Part shown: piece after piece, positions 20,019 through 29,546 of the stretch
Layout of the letters: each line of letters begins with the position of its first letter
How positions within the stretch are numbered: position 1 is the first letter of the stretch
NCBI RefSeq assembly: GCF_018274325.1
Contig: NZ_JAGVRH010000001.1
Span: 62,001-126,000 of the forward strand
Length of the DNA stretch: 64,000 bases
Origin: 'Fragaria x ananassa' phyllody phytoplasma
Lineage (GTDB): Bacteria; Bacillota_I; Bacilli_A; Acholeplasmatales; Acholeplasmataceae
Reading direction: 5' to 3'
Translations under genes and position numbers: made by a program
The notes under the pieces: model-generated
What the model saw: only the letters and a program-made list of their open reading frames with translations
What the model was told of the DNA's origin: nothing
Database searches by the model: none

Positions 20019-20762
20019 ATGAGATTAATTAAAATAAAAGGTAGATATTATCATTTAATTCCTTTTTTAATTATTACTGGTGTTTTAATTTTTTGTTTTT
20101 TATTAATTGCCTCAGCTGCTTATCGTTATCATTTAGCAACCAAGGAAAGACGTAAATTACAAAATATAGATATTGAACAAAAAGCAAAAGAACTTAATGT
20201 TTCATTACATGAAAAAAATAAAAATTTAGAAAAAGAAAATAAGGAATTAAAAAATAAAAATAAATTTTTAGAATTTAAACCTTATCAAATTATAAAAACA
20301 AACGGAGATATAGAATATTATACTTCAGATAATAAAAAGTTAATTAAAACTATTAAATCAGATAACAAAGTTATTTTTCATAAAATTAATGAATTAGATA
20401 TTAATTATTATAAAAATTTGGGAGCAACTTTTAAAGATTTAAAAGATTTAGGATTTACACTTAAAGAATTAGTAGATGCAAAATATAATGTTAAAGAATT
20501 AAAAGATACAGGATTTACAGCTAAAGAAATATTAGATACAAGATCAATATTAACTTTAAAAAATGCAGGATTTACAGCTAAAGATTTAAATGATGCAAAA
20601 TATACAGCTAAAGAAGCAAGAAATGAAGCATATACACTTAAAGAATTAAAAGATGCAGGATATACACTTAAAGAATTAGTAGATGCAGAATATTTACCTA
20701 AAGAATTAGTAGATGCAGGATATACACGTGGACAATTAAGAAGTTTAGGATTTACAATTTAA
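20019..20762 (+). CDS. Membrane-anchored protein with decapeptide repeats, 247 aa
   Basis: Starts at an ATG with an AGAAAGGAA ribosome site. Residues about 12-36 are a membrane helix (YHLIPFLIITGVLIFCFLLI), 45-90 a coiled coil (KNLEKENKELKNKNKFLE), 92-120 a short beta-rich part (NGDIEYYTSDNKKLIK). From about residue 130 to the end there are eleven units of ten residues with consensus GYTLKELKDA (variants GFTAKDLNDA, EYLPKELVDA, one nine-residue unit). Similar 'DAGFSAKEL' repeats occur in scattered bacterial and viral proteins and are thought to be helical. The anchor and repeats suggest a scaffold or adhesion role. Function unknown; intact in a decayed neighbourhood. Confidence 0.7.
   Translation: MRLIKIKGRYYHLIPFLIITGVLIFCFLLIASAAYRYHLATKERRKLQNIDIEQKAKELNVSLHEKNKNLEKENKELKNKNKFLEFKPYQIIKTNGDIEYYTSDNKKLIKTIKSDNKVIFHKINELDINYYKNLGATFKDLKDLGFTLKELVDAKYNVKELKDTGFTAKEILDTRSILTLKNAGFTAKDLNDAKYTAKEARNEAYTLKELKDAGYTLKELVDAEYLPKELVDAGYTRGQLRSLGFTI
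20421..20755 (+). repeat. Tandem 30-bp coding repeats
   Basis: About eleven imperfect 30-base units (core GATTTACA.CTAAAGAATTA) lie inside the preceding gene and encode its decapeptides. The unit length keeps frame, so copy number can vary without breaking the gene. Confidence 0.75.
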
Positions 20763-20913
20763 AATAATTAATCAAGTTTATGTTCAGCAATAAGGGAAGA
20801 CATATTAAGTAATGCACCATTCTTTCTCCCTCCCTCTTCATTCTTTTTTAGATCTGTGTTTGCTGATTCTGTTTGTTTAATCCTCATATAATTAAAAGTG
20901 TCTTTTTTAAGAG
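20763..20913. other. Short non-coding stretch before the palindrome
   Basis: Includes a C+T-rich run (TCTTTCTCCCTCCCTCTTC at about 20821) unlike the surroundings. No gene seen. Confidence 0.4.
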
Positions 20914-21072
20914 AGCTTGGTCGCTTCATCCGCTTGTCAATCCTCACAATATTTAAAACATTAAGTACACCAAAATCGAATGTAAAAAAAGGATTTTTTT
21001 ATGTGAGATTTTGGGCTTAATGTTATATTGTGGGTTAGGATTGATAAGACGGATAAATGAAGTGACTAAGCT
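20914..21072. repeat. 159-bp imperfect palindrome
   Basis: The left arm AGCTTGGTCGCTTCATCCG ... TCAATCCTCACAATAT ... ACATTAAG ... CCAAAATC ... GTAAAAAAA is matched in order by the reverse complement of the right arm (AGCTTAGTCACTTCAT ... TCAATCCT ... CACAATATAACATTAAGCCC ... AAAATCTCACATAAAAAAA). Arms of about 75-80 bases surround a short centre near 20993. It is richer in G+C than its surroundings and non-coding. It could be a MITE-like element, a processed RNA hairpin or a strong terminator. Confidence 0.75.
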
Positions 21073-21132
21073 ATATTATATTTATAAAATCATAAATGAA
21101 AAATAATTATATTATATTTAAATGAATTTACA

Positions 21133-22338
21133 ATGAATAAAGAAGATGTTAAATTATCTTTTCATGCTTAAAAAAATATTTAATTCAATTAATAATAATA
21201 AAAATTTAAGTAATTTTGAAAAAGAAAAAAATGAAAAAGATTATCAAAATAATTTATTTTTTTCAAAACTACTGATTTTGGTTTAGGTTGTATTTCTCAT
21301 TTTACTAATTTATATTTTTATCGTCTTATTTCATCAACGCAAGATAATAGATTAAAAAAACTTAAAAAAACAAAAATAGCTTTTATTAATCGTGAATTAA
21401 AGGAATTTGGTTATAATTTTTTTAATTCTGATATTATTAGATGATTTGGTATTTTCTTGCTAAAACTAATTATAATTTAAAAAATAAATAAAGAAAAAGT
21501 ACAATTTATTAGAGATAAAATAAAAGAACTACCTCAATTTAACGATTTTAAAAGTTATTTTGATGATGAATATTATTCAAAATTAGAAAATAATGATAAA
21601 AAATTAAATTCAATTTATAAAAAAAACATTTGTTTAATTATTGGCAAAGATAAAGATAATATTGATAATGGATGGGGAATTAGTGAAAATAAAAAATTTA
21701 ATTATTCCTAATATTTTTAAATTATGGGATGATATTGTCGATAGCAAAAGTGGAATATTTAATTTAAAACGATTAAATCCACGTTCTCAAAATTTATAAA
21801 TATTTTATAAAGATAATGAACAAACTAATAAATTATAAACATTTATTTCAATTTTCTTTAAGTTGTAAAAAATTACCTATTATTAAAACTATAAAATATT
21901 TACCTTTCGATTTAAACACAATCTCAATATCATTTAATAGGTTTTTATCTTATAAATATTTTAGATTTTAAAAAAGGTCATCCATTTTTTAAATTATTAA
22001 GAAATGATATTTTAAGAACAAATAATAAAAAAGTTTGTTTTAAAGAAAATAGTTTAAATTCAATTGATTTTGAAAAAAATAAGAATCAATATTTATCTAA
22101 ATATATTAAATTTAAAGGCAAATTATCTTTTTTTTATGGAACTATTTTTTATGCCAAAAAATTGTTTAAAAATTATTTTAATAGTAAAAAATATTTTAAG
22201 ACATGTTTATTATTAAATAAATGTTTTAATCTTAATAAATTAGAAACTTATAAAAAATTTAGTAATAATTTAGACAAACAAATAAGATACATTCAATTTA
22301 ATAATTATATTAATTTTTTATATCAACGATTTACTTAA
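21133..22338 (+). pseudogene. Large decayed gene of unknown family
   Basis: From MNKEDVKLSFHA the coding signal hops through frames: NSINNNKNLSNFEKEKNEKDY, GLGCISHFTNLYFYRLIS, KKTKIAFINRELKEFGYNFF, KEKVQFIRDKIKELPQFND, QYHLIGFYLINILDFKKGH and a final open part without start (about 21916-22338) ending NNYINFLYQRFT. Several stops and frameshifts. The residue make-up resembles PMU or plasmid-borne hypothetical proteins. A terminator follows at 22392. Confidence 0.55.
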
Positions 22339-22391
22339 TTATATAAATATTAAGAAAGGATTTTATTTTTAATTTAATTATCATATATTTT

Positions 22392-22415
22392 ACCCTCTTT
22401 TTTAGAGGGTTTTTG
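22392..22415 (+). terminator. Terminator
   Basis: ACCCTCT/AGAGGGT stem with a five-base loop and a T-rich tail. It ends the decayed gene before it. Confidence 0.75.
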
Positions 22416-22544
22416 GTGTTTTTTTTACATTTTTATGTTATAAAACCTTAAAATTAAGGTAATAATATAGGTATAAATAGTGAAAGATAAAGGTTAGTTA
22501 TAAATGTTAATTCCCAAAGCAAAAATAAATAACTTTCAAATTAT

Positions 22545-23646
22545 TTAGCATTTATCACCTATTCCTCCTTGAAAATCTTGAAAAAATTTATCAACAGTTT
22601 TTTCTAATAAAACTTCTTCAACTGCTTTTATTGATAAATTCACTATAATTTCTTTTAACAAAACATCACTAAATTTAATATTTTAGTTTTCGTTTGCGAG
22701 AAACAAAGTTAAAAACTTTATCATTAAATCAAGGAATTAAAGTAACTGAATTTAAAAAATAAGTTTGGTATACTTAACTAGCTATTATTTTAGCAACTTG
22801 ATGAATAGCAACAGATTTTTTTCAGCTTCATTATATTTATTAATTTTAAGAATCCCTAATAAAATATTATCTTTAACTTTGGCCATTAATTCATCGTTAA
22901 TTTCTTCAAAATCACCAGTTACTTGTAAAATAGCCATTTCCATTCAAAATAGCTTTTAATTGAGCGCCACTGAAACCTTGAGTTTATTGAACAAATTGTT
23001 CTATATTTTTGAGGATCATCCCTTTTTTTATTTTTTTGCATGAAGGGATAAAATAGCTTTTCTTACTTCAAAATCAAGGAGTAGCAATTTTACCTTATAA
23101 TCAAATCTTCCAGAACGCAATAAAGCAGAGTCTAGAAATTCAAATCCATTGGTAATCGCTATTACAATAACAAGAGCTATTTATTATTTGGATTTAAAAC
23201 CATCTATTTCAATCAAAAACGTGGTTAGAACTTCTTTTTCTTTTTGATGAAAACGTTTTTGCTGGTTCCAAAAAAAAAAAAAAATAAATTTCATCAATAA
23301 AAATAATACTTCCTTTAGGAGAATTATTTTCATTTTTGTTTTCAACTTCTAAATAGGATTCTTTAAATACCCTTTTGACTTTTGTAAACACTAGCACCAT
23401 GAATTATTTGTAAAAAATCGGTTCCATTGTAAGAAAAAAAGGGACACCCGATTCCTCTGCTACTACTACTTTTTCAAATATTTTCTTATTGATTCACTCT
23501 TTTGGCTTTATATCATTGTTTTCTAGTTATATTTGCTTTTGTTAAAATAAGAGATGATTAAAACATGATGTATAAAAAAATAATAAAAAGAATATCAAAC
23601 ACAAACTAACTGTTTTATTTTTAAAATAATTGTAATGCCTCATCAT
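22545..23646 (-). pseudogene. hflB: HflB/FtsH AAA+ membrane protease, decayed
   Basis: The minus strand begins with MMRHYNYFKNKTVSLCLIFF, the N-terminal membrane helix, then jumps to AEESGVPFFSYNGTDFLQII (region after Walker A), SPKGSIIFIDEIYF (Walker B), FLDSALLRSGRFDYKVKLLL (sensor region), TQGFSGAQLKA, TGDFEEINDELMAKVKDN and a relic of the zinc motif in which HEAGH has become HQVAK. Walker A and much between are missing, and there are many stops. Phytoplasmas usually carry several hflB copies, some in PMUs; this one is dead. Confidence 0.85.
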
Positions 23647-23764
23647 TACCATTGTTTAAAAATAGATCAAAAAAAACAAAATAAATAATAAATAAAACTT
23701 TTATACACGTTTTAATTTTTCCAAATATTATATATTTTTTTAATTTCTGTTAATAAATAATAAT

Positions 23765-24515
23765 ACATTTTGGAGTTAGCAATTAGATATTTTTTAGTAT
23801 TTTCATAACCCTTAGGCTATCTTCTCACCTTTATAACTATAACAAAATCCTTTTTTTTGCATTAAATTGTGTCTAGTAGTTATTTCTACAACTTCTCCTA
23901 CTATTTGTATATCTCTTTTACCATAAACAATATCAATCATAGCTGTTTTTAGGGGTGATTTCGGGATTGCCAAACATTAATTCCAGTTTTTTTCTATTAA
24001 TTGATTGATATAAATAACAATTGTGTTAGTTTTGGCAATAATGTCTAACTGTTTTTACGCATGGCTTTAACCCATCATTCTAACCTTGAAGAACTATATA
24101 ATTGCTGCTCATATTGCCTACTAATTCAGCTTCAGGGACTAAGACCCGTTAAACAAAATTGACAATTAATAAACTAATATGAACGCTATCGATTAATTTA
24201 AAAGAAATATTTAAAAATTGTTCTCCGGAATTAGGTTATAATAAATAAAATTTATTCCTATCTACGCCAATAAATTTGGCATATATAAAACGCATCTGCA
24301 TGTTCAGCATCAATAAAAGCAATATTTCTCATGGCTTTTTTACACTTCTACGAAAGCATGTAAAACTAAAGTAGTTTTATCTAAGCTTTCGGGGCAAAAA
24401 AGTTCAACGATACGGCCTTTGGAATAACCTCCCATTCCTCATACAATATCAAGTGATAAGGATCCTATTGAAATAACTTCATTTTCTTTGTTTGATTTTT
24501 ATTAATTTTAAAAAG
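23765..24515 (-). pseudogene. recA: RecA recombinase, decayed
   Basis: Minus-strand pieces in order match RecA from about residue 30 to 250: [34 protein letters not shown] (Walker A GPESSGKTT altered), [52 protein letters not shown] (loop 2 QLREKIGVMFGNP) and EITPK, ending near EDSLRVMKILKN. At least ten stops and frame changes. The position just downstream of pgsA is the usual Firmicutes order (pgsA-cinA-recA), so this is the native chromosomal recA, not a transferred copy. Truncated or lost recA has been noted in some phytoplasmas. Confidence 0.88.
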
Positions 24516-24735
24516 TTAAATTAGTTTATCTTTATCTGTATTTTTTGAGCGATGATTATTACTGTTTAACTTATATAGTTTGCTAGTTTACAACAATTTT
24601 ACATTAAATAAAAAAAAAATAATGAAAGCCAAATAGGCAAAATTAATAAGAAAATGAAAAACACATTTATGAAAAAATAAAAAATAAACAAATTCATAAA
24701 AGTATACAAAAATTTGTTTTTAGTTTAAATTTATA
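24516..24735. other. Gap between recA relic and pgsA
   Basis: Non-coding, A+T-rich. A possible remnant of the N-terminal part of recA or of cinA cannot be read. Confidence 0.4.
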
Positions 24736-25395
24736 TTAAGAATTGGTATTAGTATTATTTTGTGGAGAAAAATTTTTAACAATAATATGATAATTTTTGT
24801 AAAAATAGTCAACTCCAGAAATAATGGTTAAAAATATTGCTAAAATTAAAAAAATATCGCCAATTTTGTTAAAAAAGGTAAATATTTTAAATATTTTGGG
24901 AAAGAAGGTTTGAAGATCGAGATTACAATATAATCCAAAAAAAAGAAAAAATATTGCTAAAAAGGTAAATAAAGTTTTAGCTTTTCCCCAAAAAGAAGCA
25001 CTAACAACAATTCCTTTATCAGAAGCTAATAACCTAACTCCTGTTACTAAAAATTCTCGTATTACAATAATCATTAAGATGACAGGAAAAATTTCGACAG
25101 GAATGATAAATAGTATTGGTGGTTTTGAAAAGCGGAAATGACCAAGATAAAATAGAGCAATAATAACAAGAAGTTTATCAGCAATAGGATCAAAAAATTT
25201 ACCAAAAACTGTTTGTTGTTTGTATTTTCTAGCAATATAACCATCAAGATAATCGGTAATGATAGCAGCTAAAAAAATAATTTGAAAAATTAGTACAAAT
25301 TGCCATGGATATTGATGATTAATCATTAAAGGGAGCAGACAAAAAATTAAAACAATGCGAAAAACAGTAATTAAATTAGCCAACAAAGGGAACAC
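24736..25395 (-). CDS. pgsA: CDP-diacylglycerol--glycerol-3-phosphate 3-phosphatidyltransferase
   Basis: A 219-aa integral membrane enzyme that makes phosphatidylglycerol phosphate. The CDP-alcohol motif is intact: TDYLDGYIARKYKQQTVFGK, then FFDPIADKLLVI (about residues 47-77), giving D-x2-D-G-x2-A-R-x8-G-x3-D-x3-D. MFPLLANLITVFRIVLIF is the typical start. Several membrane helices follow; the hydrophilic tail SPQNNTNTNS is lineage-specific. It lies isolated between the dead recA and exporter, and kept intact, in line with being essential. Confidence 0.93.
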   Translation of the reverse strand: MFPLLANLITVFRIVLIFCLLPLMINHQYPWQFVLIFQIIFLAAIITDYLDGYIARKYKQQTVFGKFFDPIADKLLVIIALFYLGHFRFSKPPILFIIPVEIFPVILMIIVIREFLVTGVRLLASDKGIVVSASFWGKAKTLFTFLAIFFLFFGLYCNLDLQTFFPKIFKIFTFFNKIGDIFLILAIFLTIISGVDYFYKNYHIIVKNFSPQNNTNTNS

Positions 25396-25732
25396 AACAA
25401 ACCTCTCTTTTAATATTTATTTGATGATTTTATGAAATCATACTAGTATGTTAGTTATTATCGGGAACATAATGAAAATAAAAAAATTGAAAAATATGTT
25501 CTTTTTAATCCAAAATAATGATTTCATTACTATACTACTATTATTATAACAACTATTCATAAAAAAATATGTTTTTAATAAGTTGTTTTTTTGGGTAAAA
25601 ATAAAAATAGATTAAAATCAAAGAACGAAAGAATCAAATATTGCATATATTTATTTTAGAAATATTTTAATTTTGAAAAACTTGAAGATAATTATGATAA
25701 TTGTTAATTATATTTTATAAAGGATTTTGGTT
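25396..25732. other. Intergenic region upstream of pgsA
   Basis: No gene. On the minus strand a TATAAT lies at about 25544 (GTTATAATAATAG), but no convincing -35 accompanies it. Confidence 0.4.
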
Positions 25733-26335
25733 TTATTGGCAAAATTGGCTTTGATAAAACTTATAATAAAAACCTTTATTAACTAAAAGTTGTTGGTGTA
25801 TGCCTTGTTCAATAATAGCACCACGATTTAATACTAAAATTTTATCAGCATTGATAATAGTTGATAAGTTATGGGAAAAAATGAATGATGTTTTTTTTTG
25901 GAGATAATAATTTTTAGATAGATTGTTGAAAGGCTAGTTTTAATTTGTGTACCAACAATTAATGTGGCTTCGTCTAAAATTAAAATAGCAGGTTTGTGTA
26001 ATAAAATTCGGATAATATTAATAAGTTGTTTTTTTTTTGCATTGGAATAAAAACTACTTGCTTCATTTTGCTTATGATAGTTATTGTAACCATCTTTTTT
26101 CATAATAAAGTGATGTATATTTAGCTTTTTTTGGCTGTGGTTAATTTATTTTTTGATATTTGGCTGCTTTTAAGTTACCGTATTGAATATTTTCAAAGAT
26201 AATTACTTTAAAAATCCAAGTATCTTGTAAGACAACGTCCATTAGATTTCATAAATTTTCTCCTTGAATATTTTTAATATTGTGGTACCTGAGGTAAATT
26301 CATAAAAACGAACTAATAGATGGATAAGCTCCACG
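25733..26335 (-). pseudogene. ABC exporter (MdlB type), ATPase half, decayed and inverted
   Basis: Minus-strand reading starts at the element end with LLVRFYEFTSGT (just after Walker A), then LMDVVLQDTWIFK (Q-loop), IFENIQYGNLKAA, KKQLINIIRILLHKPAILIL followed by DEAT (signature region and Walker B), HNLSTIINADKILVLNRG (H-loop) and the tail IIEQGIHQQLLVNKGFYYK, with a stop at 25733. Stops and frame changes occur throughout. The membrane half that this lacks is at 5283-6235 on the other strand. Confidence 0.75.
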
Positions 26336-26400
26336 AAATGACACTGGATAAAAACAATACTTTTTAAGAAAAAATAAATTGTTTGTTAATTATTTTTTAT
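26334..26400. repeat. Terminal repeat of mobile element, inverted copy
   Basis: AATGACACTGGATAAAAACA, then ACTTTTTAAGAAAAA and AATTGTTTGTTAATTA, matches the end at 6232-6305 in the same orientation. Both directly touch a half of the split ABC-exporter gene. Confidence 0.65.
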
Positions 26401-26594
26401 TATATTATTTCTTAAATTGATTTATATTTTTAATTAGTAGTATAAAAAACTTCTAATTTTATTTTTTTAAAACATCATATAGGATCAAAATAATGTATTT
26501 TATAGATATTTTAGTTGTTTAATGTAAACCATTTTTTTAACCATAAGAATAAAAAAAACAACACAAATTAAAGGCATAAAATTTAATCATTTAT

Positions 26595-27420
26595 TTATTT
26601 TTCGATAAACATTGTAATATTTAATATAAATCCATTAATAATTTCTTTAACTTGAAATTCATTAAGATTTTGCATTTTTTCATAATGGATAGTTTCACAC
26701 TTCATATTTGCCCAAAATGATTCCATACATGCATTATCAGTTGGCGTACCTATTGCTGAATAACTTGCCAATTAATTTATTTTCTTTTAAATAAGTTTGA
26801 TATCTTTTAGACGTCATAAACACTACCTCTATCAGAACAGATAACATCAGATTTTTTTAATTTAGGAATATTTTTTAAAATATCTAAAACAAAATTAACA
26901 TCTGCAGCTTTAGAAATATTATAACTAATTATTTCGCGGTTATGTAAATCCACAACAGCTGAAAAAAATAATTTTTTATTATTAAACCCAAAGGGAATAT
27001 AAGTAATATCAGTACATAATTTTGCTAATAAATACTTTGCTTCATAATTATTTTGAAGAAGGTTATTTAAGTTATTTTCTTTTTTAATAGCCAAAACATA
27101 ATAATATCGTTGTTTGCGTTTGATTCTTTCAGATAATAAAACAAATTTATGCATCAACTTTAATACTATTTTAGCATTGATCTTAAAACCAATCCCTTTT
27201 AATTCTTGATGAACCACCCGATATCCCAAACGTTTTTTTCTAATTACCGTAGTTATAATATATGAGTTTTGTTTGCATATTTGAAACAATGCTTTTTCCA
27301 AGTCATTATGTGGCCTTTAAGGATTAATACTTTGTTTGAGCCACCGATAATAACTATTTTTAGAAATTTTTAGCCATTTTATTAACTTGTTCTATTTTAA
27401 TAGAAATTATCACATTTTTT
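26595..27420 (-). pseudogene. tra5: IS3-family (IS150/tra5-type) transposase, broken
   Basis: Minus-strand OrfB relic: SKNSYYRWLKQSINP, stop, RPHNDLEKALFQICKQNSY, KKRLGYRVVHQELKGIGFKI, TDITYIPFGFNNKKLFFSAV (first catalytic Asp), VVDLHNREIISYNIS, ICSDRGSVY (second Asp), a frameshift, TSKRYQTYLKENKLIGK, another frameshift, GTPTDNACMESFWANMKCE (catalytic Glu), and a normal tail to a TAA at 26595. The longest open part is 26807-27301. Two or more frameshifts and upstream stops make it inactive. It moved as part of the phytoplasma tra5 group that flanks PMUs. Confidence 0.88.
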
Positions 27421-27790
27421 GAACACTTACAATTCAAAAAAAACAGAATAATAGAAAATAATTATTAAAACTTAAATATTGGTTATATAATAATTCTATA
27501 AGAAAAAAATTTCTTTATGATTTATTAACAGTTTAATTTTTTTTCTTATAAAATTATTAAACAAAGGAGAATTTTTGTTTCTTTAATGAAAAAAGAATAT
27601 AAAAATTTTTTAAAATAAATTTTAAGTTATTTTTTTATTTTAATTATGGTTGTATTATTAACAAATAATAATATTTTTGCTAATACAAATAAAAATGATA
27701 AACCATCTCAAAAAATTACTTTAATACCGCAACAACTACTATTTCATGAAATGAATCATATAATAACACCATTTTCAGATGAAGTGTTTA
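27337..27790. repeat. ~450-bp repeat, copy B (partner at 2015-2460)
   Basis: The same order of transposase 5' scrap, leader and secreted-protein 5' end as at 2015-2460, with substitutions, one-base and three-base indels. Here it joins the much longer transposase relic on the left. Confidence 0.8.
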
Positions 27791-27798
27791 GATTTTAA
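27586..27798 (+). pseudogene. Truncated copy of the 271-aa secreted-protein gene
   Basis: MKKEYKNF aligns with the gene at 2259, but one base is missing in the next T-run, so the frame breaks after about nine codons. The shifted frame continues with YFFILIMVVLLTNNNIFANT, then ITLIPQQLLFHEMN and IITPFSDEVF, and stops at a TAA near 27796. The ~200 C-terminal codons are gone. Confidence 0.75.
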
Positions 27799-28190
27799 TA
27801 ATAATGGAATCTATTTTTTTTTAATTCGTAATAAATGGCGTGATAAAAATGTATTTTTGGTTTCATTAAATCACGAATTTGTTGTTTTGTTTACTTACAT
27901 TTGATTTATTTTTATATATTATAATTGATATAAAGAATGAAGAAAAAACAATACAAATGATTGTCATTAAATATATGTTTTGAGGCATGTATATTATTTT
28001 TCTTTCTATAGAGATGATTAAAAAAAAATTTCAAAAATCACGTTTACTTTTATCCTAATTATTAATAATATTTTTTCTATATCAATAGCTTTTTGATGAG
28101 GTAAATAATCTCCTTTCTTTTTATCAATATTAATGTGTGAATAACTATTAATTACTATTTTAAATAATTATCGTTATAATTATTACATTA
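27799..28190. other. Gene-poor stretch
   Basis: An open fragment at about 27800-27907 reads NNNGIYFFLIRNKWRDKNV then FLVSLNHEFVVLFTYI; it has no start and may be the tail of a lost gene. The rest is A+T-rich with no supported gene. Confidence 0.4.
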
Positions 28191-28192
28191 TC

Positions 28193-28258
28193 AAAAAAAA
28201 AAAAAAACAAGTTTTATTGATCACATAATTTTTATATCTGAGTGTTTACTTGTTTTTT
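28193..28258 (-). terminator. A/T-flanked hairpin downstream of secreted-protein gene
   Basis: AAAAAACAAGT at the left pairs with ACTTGTTTTTTT at the right. Could end the minus-strand gene at 28360 or plus-strand readthrough. Confidence 0.4.
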
Positions 28259-28301
28259 TATATTTGTTATCTTACCATAAATTTATCTTATTATAATAAG
28301 A

Positions 28302-28336
28302 AAACTATTTATGAGTGTTATTCGCATAAATAGTTT
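28302..28336. terminator. Perfect 12-bp stem-loop just after the 28360 gene
   Basis: AAACTATTTATG pairs exactly with CATAAATAGTTT around an 11-base loop, 24 bases past the stop codon on the minus strand. No T-run follows directly, so it may stabilise the mRNA 3' end rather than terminate alone. Confidence 0.5.
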
Positions 28337-28359
28337 GATAAAGTGATTTAATGATAAAA

Positions 28360-28944
28360 TTAATGAGATGAAAACCAAAGAGATCTTAAGGTGTTAATAG
28401 CTAAAGAAGGTATTGTTTTTAATGTTGTAATTTTTTCATAAACAGTGTTATATTCACTATAATTGGTATCAATTTTGGTTAAGTTAACAGCTTTTGTTAA
28501 AATATTAATTATAGCATCTTGTGTAAATTGTTTCATCCATTCTTCATCATATGTATGTTTAGTATAGTTATCAATATTACAGTCGTCCCAATTTTCTATA
28601 TCTAAAACTTCTTCATGTAATTTATTCATATAACTATTAATAAGGTGTCTTTGTTCGGTTGAAGGGAGTGCCTGTAGTAATTGTTTTTTTAATTCATAAG
28701 CAGTTTTAGATATTCCTAATGTAACTTTTTCTTTTAAAGAATTGATATCTTCTGAAACAAGTTCATAATATTGTGTTGTACCACTAGAAAGTTTTAAATT
28801 GTTTAGTTGATTGGAATCTGTCTGTTCATTATTTTTTAATGCAAAAACCTTGTTAGTAGCTATTGTAGTTAAACAAGATGCAAGCAATAAAGCAATTAAT
28901 ATCAAACATTTTAAATAATTATTTTTAATTAATTTTTTTAACAA
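28360..28944 (-). CDS. Secreted protein, 194 aa, putative effector
   Basis: The start is a TTG at 28944, nine bases after a perfect AGGAGG (28954-28959); no ATG competes. Residues 1-35 form a signal peptide: LKKLIKNNYLK, hydrophobic CLILIALLLASC, then a likely cut after the Ala of NKVFA, a typical phytoplasma site. The mature 159 residues are soluble and helical (TQYYELVSEDINSLKEKV, AYELKKQLLQALPSTEQR, WMKQFTQDAIINILTKAVN). No membrane anchor, so it is probably released into host cells. LASC at 21-24 resembles a lipobox, but the longer signal fits better. No known effector recognised. Confidence 0.75.
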   Translation of the reverse strand: MLKKLIKNNYLKCLILIALLLASCLTTIATNKVFALKNNEQTDSNQLNNLKLSSGTTQYYELVSEDINSLKEKVTLGISKTAYELKKQLLQALPSTEQRHLINSYMNKLHEEVLDIENWDDCNIDNYTKHTYDEEWMKQFTQDAIINILTKAVNLTKIDTNYSEYNTVYEKITTLKTIPSLAINTLRSLWFSSH

Positions 28945-29003
28945 TTATTTAAACCTCCTAATTTTAAAAATTCTATACAGTATTGTTTTCTTCATGCAAT
29001 TTA

Positions 29004-29031
29004 ATTATATCATTTTTTTTGCTTAAAGCAA
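29004..29031 (-). promoter_or_regulatory. Promoter of the 194-aa secreted-protein gene
   Basis: On the minus strand TTGCTT (29026-29031), a 16-base spacer and TATAAT (29004-29009), 45-60 bases ahead of the AGGAGG site. Confidence 0.6.
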
Positions 29032-29258
29032 TTATTAAATGTGGTTTTTGTTTGATAAAGACAGAAAAATATGATCTTGTCATATTAAATACTCTCTATT
29101 TTATGTTATAATTGCAATTGGAATGATTAGGTTATGATAATTTTTATTAGATATGGATTAGTGATTTGGCTTTTCATTCTTTTATTTCAAGTATTTCAAG
29201 TTTTTCTTGGAAATAATTTTTAATTTTTAAAAAGAAAGTAGGTGTTTTTTTTAAATAT

Positions 29259-29546
29259 ATGGTAAAAAATAAAAATCATATTATCATTTTGATATTATTA
29301 GGGTTTTTATTTATTTTTCTTTTTGGTAAGCATCATGTTATTTTTGCTTCTGAACAAGACGAAGATATGGAAAAAACAATAACTTCAATTTTAAATAAAA
29401 AAAATCAAACAAATGAAATCGAATATAAATGCGAACAGATGTTAAAAAACATGCAAGAAATTAAAGATAAATTGAAAAATATGGCAACAACTCATCAAAA
29501 AGCAATATTAAAAAATTTAAATGAAGAAGATCAAAAAATTGTAAAC
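29259..29546 (+). CDS. Surface protein, exon 1 (split by group II intron)
   Basis: ATG start with an AAGAAAGTAGGTG ribosome site. The first ~31 residues are a signal peptide (NHIIILILLGFLFIFLFG, then a cut after VIFA). A charged helical part follows (DEDMEKTITSILNKKNQTNE, MLKNMQEIKDKLKNM). The frame reaches IVN at 29546, then enters intron sequence and meets a stop at 29574-29576. Joined to exon 2 at 30492 in the same frame, the product has 293 residues: signal peptide, coiled ectodomain and C-terminal anchor, like Amp. Unspliced mRNA would give a 105-residue secreted stub. Exon limits are inferred from intron signals. Confidence 0.75.

Noticed and set aside
20421-20755. Regular repeats that might be a CRISPR array
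   Set aside because: They are contiguous 30-bp coding repeats without spacers and keep one reading frame.
28870-28875. Lipobox LASC in the 194-aa secreted protein
   Set aside because: The hydrophobic segment continues to a typical NKVFA signal-peptidase site; kept only as a remark.
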